Shown: piece by piece, positions 6,929 through 9,913 of the stretch | How positions within the stretch are numbered: the stretch's first letter is position 1 | How the letters are laid out: each line of letters opens with the position of its first letter | Origin: Candidatus Omnitrophota bacterium | GTDB taxonomy: Bacteria > Omnitrophota > Omnitrophia > Omnitrophales > Danuiimicrobiaceae | Reading direction: 5' to 3' | Assembly: GCA_016206955.1 (NCBI GenBank) | Contig: JACQQO010000013.1 | Coordinates: forward strand, 1-9,913 | Length of the DNA stretch: 9,913 bases | Made by a program: the position numbers and the translations under genes | Notes under the pieces: generated by a model | Databases searched by the model: none | Seen by the model: the letters and a program-made list of their open reading frames with translations, nothing else | Told to the model about the DNA's origin: nothing

Positions 6929-8023
6929 ATGGAAATTCAAAAAACGGTTTGGATTCTAAACCGATTGGACGGTTTTGGAATCCAAAAGTTTAAGGAATTA
7001 AGCGAAAAATCAGGCGGCCTCAATCAGCTTTCGGATGCCGAGGTTGTGGCGAAGCTTGAGTCTTTTTTCGGCGGGGAAGGCCGTAATTTCGCCGCTTCTT
7101 TCCAAGATATCTTATCGTCCGGAGAATTTGAGCGGGAAGTAGAAGTTTGTGCTCAAAAAGGAATCCGAATTATTTCCGTTTTAGATGCCGAATATCCGAA
7201 AAATTTGGCTTCGATTTATGATCCCCCGTTGATTCTGTATGTCCAAGGAACTTTGATTCCGGAAGATGAGGTGGCCGTTGCCATTGTCGGCTCGCGTTAT
7301 CCGAGCACTTACGGAATTAAAACGGCGGGGCGTTTCGCTTCCGAACTTGCTGGGAAGGGGCTCACCATTATTTCCGGATTTGCGCGCGGGATTGACGGCG
7401 AAGCCCATCGGGGCGCCCTTCGTGCGAAAGGCCGGACGATTGCAGTTTTAGGTTGCGGTCTTGATGTGGTCTATCCCAAAGAGCACGCATCGCTTCGCGA
7501 AGAAATGATTTCAAACGGCGCTTTGATCAGTGAGTTTCCGCTTTCTACTTTGCCGCAGGCATTCCAATTTCCAAAGCGCAATCGAATTATCAGCGGACTT
7601 TCAAAAGGGGTTTTGGTAGTTGAGGCAGGCCACAAGAGCGGTTCTTTGATTACGGCTCGCCTCGCTGCAGAGGAAGGACGTGAAGTGTATGCGATTCCGG
7701 GGCCGATTGACTCTTTGACTTCGAGCGGTACCAATCAATTGATTTGCGATGGGGCAAAGTTGGCGGCCAGGCCGGAAGACATTTTGGAAGATTTGGCACC
7801 TCAAATCCGCGCGTCGGTAAATTCTTTTGCTCTGAACGCAAGGGCAAACAATGACGATGAGAACGATCCCGTGTTGAGGTTGTTAGCGAACCGGCCGCTT
7901 TCTTTTGATGAAATTGTGACTGGTCTTAATGAGGATCCGCGGAACATTCGTTCTCGTATGACTCAGCTTGAGCTTGAAGGAACTGTGAAACGCATTTTCG
8001 GCGGATGTTATGTAAGGGCTTGA
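6929..8023 (+). CDS. dprA: DNA processing protein DprA (Smf)
   Basis: DprA binds incoming single-stranded DNA and loads RecA during natural transformation; it is widely conserved also in bacteria not known to be competent. The 364-aa protein has three parts. An N-terminal helical SAM/HhH-like region covers about 1-75, with LNRLDGFGIQKFKEL. The Rossmann-like DprA core (about 80-290) contains VAIVGSRYPSTYG (117-129), SGFARGIDGEAHRGAL (149-164), LGCGLDVVYP (174-183), FPKRNRIISGLS (214-225), EAGHKSGSLITA (232-243) and GREVYAIPGPI (250-260). A C-terminal winged-helix domain covers about 313-362. Start ATG 6929 is preceded by AAGGAA (6913-6918). The gene follows the small ORF by 22 nt, so co-transcription with the aro operon is likely. 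Its TGA overlaps the -35 box of the next promoter. No topoisomerase gene follows, unlike the common dprA-topA order. Confidence 0.96.
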   Translation: MEIQKTVWILNRLDGFGIQKFKELSEKSGGLNQLSDAEVVAKLESFFGGEGRNFAASFQDILSSGEFEREVEVCAQKGIRIISVLDAEYPKNLASIYDPPLILYVQGTLIPEDEVAVAIVGSRYPSTYGIKTAGRFASELAGKGLTIISGFARGIDGEAHRGALRAKGRTIAVLGCGLDVVYPKEHASLREEMISNGALISEFPLSTLPQAFQFPKRNRIISGLSKGVLVVEAGHKSGSLITARLAAEEGREVYAIPGPIDSLTSSGTNQLICDGAKLAARPEDILEDLAPQIRASVNSFALNARANNDDENDPVLRLLANRPLSFDEIVTGLNEDPRNIRSRMTQLELEGTVKRIFGGCYVRA

Positions 8024-8048
8024 TATAAATAAGGGGATTCAGTATACT
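8020..8048 (+). promoter_or_regulatory. Probable sigma-70-type promoter for the RDD/membrane-protein pair
   Basis: A -35 box TTGATA (8020-8025) and a -10 box TATACT (8043-8048) are separated by exactly 17 nt; each differs from consensus at one position. The predicted start is near 8055, giving a leader of about 43 nt. This leader contains GAAAGGAG (8082-8089) eight bases before the ATG at 8098. The -35 box overlaps the dprA stop codon. No terminator separates dprA from this promoter, so read-through from upstream may add to its output. Confidence 0.7.
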
Positions 8049-8097
8049 TAACTGCTTATCAAGCAAGGGTTTCATTAATACGAAAGGAGCTTAAATC

Positions 8098-8517
8098 ATG
8101 GTTAATGGAGGATCCGAGGTAGTAGGGGGGGCAAGTTCAGAAATTGCGCCGAAAGGGAAACGTTTCATTTCAGCATTGGTAGATTTACTTGCGGTTCCCA
8201 TTTTGCTTGGGATTGTAGCGGGACTCGTTTTGTTGGCAGTACCGGAAGGTATCAGGAATGTGATTTTGATTGCCGTCAACATTGGATGGCTTTTGTTTCG
8301 CGATACAGTTTTTTCTCCAGGACGTAAGATGGTTGGTCTCAAATTAGTTACGCTGGATGGCGGGAAAGTAACCCTGGGCCAAGCGTTTATCCGCAATATT
8401 CTTCTGATGGTTCCGTTTGTGTTGGTCATCGGCTATATCGTTGAGATTATTTTTATTTTAACAAAAGGTAATCGGTTGGCGGACACTTGGGCAAAAACTC
8501 ACGTTGTGAGCGCTTAA
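8098..8517 (+). CDS. RDD-family membrane protein
   Basis: This is a 139-aa protein of the RDD family, small integral membrane proteins named after conserved Arg and Asp residues. Members are diverse; some have been linked to ion/proton antiport, but the role of most is unknown. A soluble Gly/Ser-rich N-terminus (1-19) precedes KRFISALVDLLA (21-32; Arg22 and Asp29 are the family positions). Hydrophobic segments follow at about 25-48, 52-68 and 99-121. Between TM2 and TM3 is the signature FRDTVFSPGRKMVGLKLVTL (67-86), and the protein ends with GNRLADTWAKTHVV (124-137), the usual RDD closing motif. Start ATG 8098 has a strong GAAAGGAG and its own promoter. The next gene begins 6 nt after the stop, in the same reading frame, so a two-gene unit is inferred. 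Confidence 0.88.
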   Translation: MVNGGSEVVGGASSEIAPKGKRFISALVDLLAVPILLGIVAGLVLLAVPEGIRNVILIAVNIGWLLFRDTVFSPGRKMVGLKLVTLDGGKVTLGQAFIRNILLMVPFVLVIGYIVEIIFILTKGNRLADTWAKTHVVSA

Positions 8518-8523
8518 TTCATT

Positions 8524-9633
8524 TTGAATCAAGAGCCGACCGTTTATCAAACCATTAGTTTTGCTTGGAAAAAGACGATCGAGCTTCTTTTTCCTTTTGA
8601 GTGGAAACGTTGGCTGAAGATTTTGCTTATTGTTTGGTTGGCGGGTCATGCAGCAGGAATGGGCGGCAATTTTAGAGTCCCTCGCCAAGTGAGGCCCGCT
8701 GCGGAAACAGATCAGCCAGTTCGATCACAAACTCCGGTTCCACCGTCACAAAAACTGCAAGAGTCTCTCGATCAGCTTAAAAGCGAGGCCGCTTCTTCTT
8801 TGGCAAGCGAACCTGCAACGCTTACAAGCGATCAAGTTTTAGAGCGGTTTCCTTCCGAAACTCCTCCCAAATTTTCTTTGTTGTTCATCTTGATTGCGGT
8901 TCCGATTCTATTAGTTTTGTTGTGGGTTTCGGCCCGGTTTAACTTTATTTTTCTTGAGTTGGTAGTTAAGCGTGATGTTCCAATCAAAGAAGGATTCGCG
9001 AAATGCAAACTTTCGGGGAATTCCTATTTTAAGTGGCTTGTCGTTTTTGGATTAGTGGGTATCGGCGCTCTTGTTTTGAATGTAGCCTTAATCGTTTTTG
9101 CTATATCGTTTGCGAAGCCGCTTTTGTTGATTTTAGTTCCCCTGTTGATTTTTTTCATCGTTGCGCTTGCCGTGGTCATGACATTGGTAGATGATTTTAT
9201 CCTTCCAATCATGTATCAAGATAGTTCGCGCATTTTGGAAGCTGTAAAACGATTTTTCTCCTTCAGATTAGGTTTTGGCAGTTTGGCCTTGTATCTATTG
9301 ATTAAATTTGGGCTCGGCGTCCTTTCAATGATTGTTCTTTCTTTGCTCGGCATTTTAATTGGGGCGGTCATACTGGCGGTCGGATTATTGACTGCTTTAT
9401 TAGGAAGCTTTTTGGCGACCGTTCTTTCTTTTTTAAAGCCAATTCTTTTAATCGTTGGTATTTTGCTTTTGATTTCCATCATCATTGCCGTTATTCTTTT
9501 CATCGGATTAATTACCCTGCCGATACCTGTTTTTTTCCGTGTTTTTTCGCTTTCTTACTTCCCTCGGCTCGTTGGAAATTACAATCTTCTTACCATTCCC
9601 ACTTCCAAAGGAGAGTCATCTTCGAGTGCTTGA
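8524..9633 (+). CDS. Multi-pass membrane protein of unknown function
   Basis: This is a predicted 369-aa integral membrane protein. I do not recognise a named family with certainty; it resembles the broad group of uncharacterised DUF4013/DUF7544-like or glycerophosphodiesterase-membrane-domain-like proteins. The N-terminus (8-40) reads like a conserved amphipathic start (ISFAWKKTIELLFPFEWKRW) followed by TM1 (about 31-47). A polar Pro/Gln/Ser-rich loop covers 50-115. Further hydrophobic segments are at about 117-137, 170-193, 197-220, 252-275, 277-303 and 306-334. Polar signatures are SARFNFIFLELVVKR (136-150) and VDDFILPIMYQDSS (222-235). The C-terminus is short and Ser-rich. The start is uncertain: TTG 8524 gives the whole conserved-looking N-terminus but has no clear Shine-Dalgarno; the next ATG (codon 46) would delete TM1. 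Translation by re-initiation after the RDD gene is likely. Confidence 0.75.
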   Translation: MNQEPTVYQTISFAWKKTIELLFPFEWKRWLKILLIVWLAGHAAGMGGNFRVPRQVRPAAETDQPVRSQTPVPPSQKLQESLDQLKSEAASSLASEPATLTSDQVLERFPSETPPKFSLLFILIAVPILLVLLWVSARFNFIFLELVVKRDVPIKEGFAKCKLSGNSYFKWLVVFGLVGIGALVLNVALIVFAISFAKPLLLILVPLLIFFIVALAVVMTLVDDFILPIMYQDSSRILEAVKRFFSFRLGFGSLALYLLIKFGLGVLSMIVLSLLGILIGAVILAVGLLTALLGSFLATVLSFLKPILLIVGILLLISIIIAVILFIGLITLPIPVFFRVFSLSYFPRLVGNYNLLTIPTSKGESSSSA

Positions 9634-9705
9634 CGCCTTGAAGTTGAACTCAAGCTAATATTTAAAGCCACTTATGATTACCTATAAAACGTCCGATAAT
9701 CTTTC

Positions 9706-9734
9706 TTTACAATAGCTGCAGAAGTTTCTATAAT
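9706..9734 (+). promoter_or_regulatory. Probable strong sigma-70-type promoter upstream of the thiS-like gene
   Basis: TTTACA (9706-9711, one mismatch to the -35 consensus) and a perfect TATAAT (9729-9734) are spaced by exactly 17 nt. The predicted start lies near 9741, giving a leader of about 139 nt before the ATG at 9880. The last base of the -10 box is the first base of the palindromic element downstream, so transcription would begin inside the first TCCCACCACCT box. The leader has no recognisable TPP riboswitch sequence, which would have been the expected control for a thiamine gene. Confidence 0.65.
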
Positions 9735-9839
9735 CCCACCACCTGTATATCTGTTAAAGACAGATTGGCCCTTCGTCCCACCACCTAATTCGTGCGCCGA
9801 AGGCGCATTGGCCTTTTAGGCCAAGAATAGGTGGTGGGA
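9734..9839. repeat. Three-box palindromic element with a three-way-junction fold
   Basis: The box TCCCACCACCT occurs at 9734-9744 and 9776-9786 and in inverse orientation, AGGTGGTGGGA, at 9829-9839. Each box is followed by a short linker and a hairpin. Box 1 has ATCTGT/ACAGAT (9749-9754, 9760-9765). Box 2 has TGCGCC/GGCGCA (9793-9798, 9802-9807). Box 3, inverted, has TTGGCCT/AGGCCAA (9808-9814, 9818-9824). The 9776-9839 part folds as an outer stem (TCCCACCACCTAATTC with GAATAGGTGGTGGGA, one bulge) enclosing the two last hairpins with almost no unpaired bases. TAA flanks both ends (9731-9733, 9840-9842), a possible but weak 3-bp target duplication. It may be a MITE/REP-like mobile palindrome, or a structured leader RNA of the downstream gene. 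No T-run follows, so it is not a typical terminator. The rest of the intergenic region (9634-9705) shows nothing convincing. Confidence 0.75.
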
Positions 9840-9879
9840 TAATTTAAAAATATAGTTTTATTAAAAAGAGCCGAAAGCA

Positions 9880-9913
9880 ATGAAGATTTGCGTCAACGGT
9901 ACCAAACGAGAAG
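9880..9913 (+). CDS. thiS: Probable sulfur carrier protein ThiS, first 11 codons (runs off window)
   Basis: The last bases read ATG and then codons for KICVNGTKRE. The pattern MKIxVNGxxRE is the typical first beta strand and turn of ThiS, the small ubiquitin-like carrier whose C-terminal Gly-Gly thiocarboxylate donates sulfur to the thiazole ring of thiamine. A weak purine-rich AAAGAG (9865-9870) lies nine bases upstream. A strong promoter and a long structured leader precede it. Only 11 residues are visible, so related beta-grasp proteins (MoaD-like) remain possible. A thiG gene downstream would settle the call. Confidence 0.55.
   Translation, partial: MKICVNGTKRE

Noticed and set aside
6741..6959. 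72-codon plus-strand frame bridging aroB and dprA
   Set aside because: It overlaps the ends of both genes in another frame and has no family-like sequence; the 35-codon frame at 6799-6906 with its AGGAG and ATGA overlap explains the gap better.
8053..8065. Terminator between dprA and the RDD gene (TGCTT/AAGCA hairpin)
   Set aside because: Only five base pairs with a 3-nt loop and no T-tract; it also lies at the predicted transcription start of the downstream promoter.
9637..9654. Terminator after the multi-pass membrane gene (CTTGA/TCAAG)
   Set aside because: Five-bp stem with an 8-nt loop and no following T-run; too weak to call.
9674..9715. 13-codon frame (MITYKTSDNLSLQ) as a leader peptide
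   Set aside because: No ribosome binding site, no run of regulatory codons, and it lies upstream of the predicted transcription start near 9741.
9734..9839. Integron attC site or CRISPR-like array
   Set aside because: No GTTRRRY/RYYYAAC core sites, no integrase context, and only two direct copies plus one inverted copy of an 11-bp box with structured rather than spacer-like intervals.

Overview
This window is a bacterial, plus-strand gene block. It carries the 3' end of ilvC, a complete leuA, four shikimate-pathway genes (aroE, aroC, aroK, aroB), a prepilin peptidase gene, a 35-codon open reading frame, dprA, an RDD-family membrane protein gene, a second multi-pass membrane protein gene and, at the right edge, the first codons of a probable thiS. 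Base composition and codon use look uniform by eye. There are no insertion sequences, tRNAs or rRNAs, so this reads as housekeeping chromosome rather than a recent island. Short intergenic palindromes, a two-CxxC prepilin peptidase and the ilvC-leuA-aro-pilD-dprA layout suggest a Gram-negative environmental bacterium. Candidatus Omnitrophota or a similar candidate phylum is possible, but that placement is from memory of gene order and was not tested.

Layout: 2-670 ilvC (partial); 684-746 a palindromic repeat; 763-2310 leuA; 2313-2401 an inverted array of heptamer repeats; 2406-6906 a tightly packed run aroE/pilD/aroC/aroK/aroB/small membrane ORF, with stop-start overlaps of 23, 4, 4 and 4 nt and one 18-nt gap; 6929-8023 dprA; 8020-8048 a near-consensus sigma-70-type promoter; 8098-9633 two membrane-protein genes in the same frame, separated by one TAA and two sense codons; 9634-9879 an intergenic region with a second strong promoter (9706-9734) and a three-way-junction palindromic element (9734-9839); 9880 to the end, the probable thiS start.

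Functionally, ilvC and leuA serve branched-chain amino acid synthesis (ilvC at the acetohydroxyacid step, leuA at entry to the leucine branch). AroB, AroE, AroK and AroC supply steps 2, 4, 5 and 7 of chorismate synthesis; DAHP synthase, dehydroquinase and EPSP synthase are not in view. The prepilin peptidase and DprA both belong to the type IV pilus/natural transformation toolkit and are interleaved with, or attached to, the aromatic genes. I see no clearly new multi-gene system. The least ordinary items are the structured element before thiS, the unlisted 35-aa membrane ORF with a strong ribosome binding site, two different repeats that abut starts lacking Shine-Dalgarno sequences, and the in-frame stop between the two last membrane genes.
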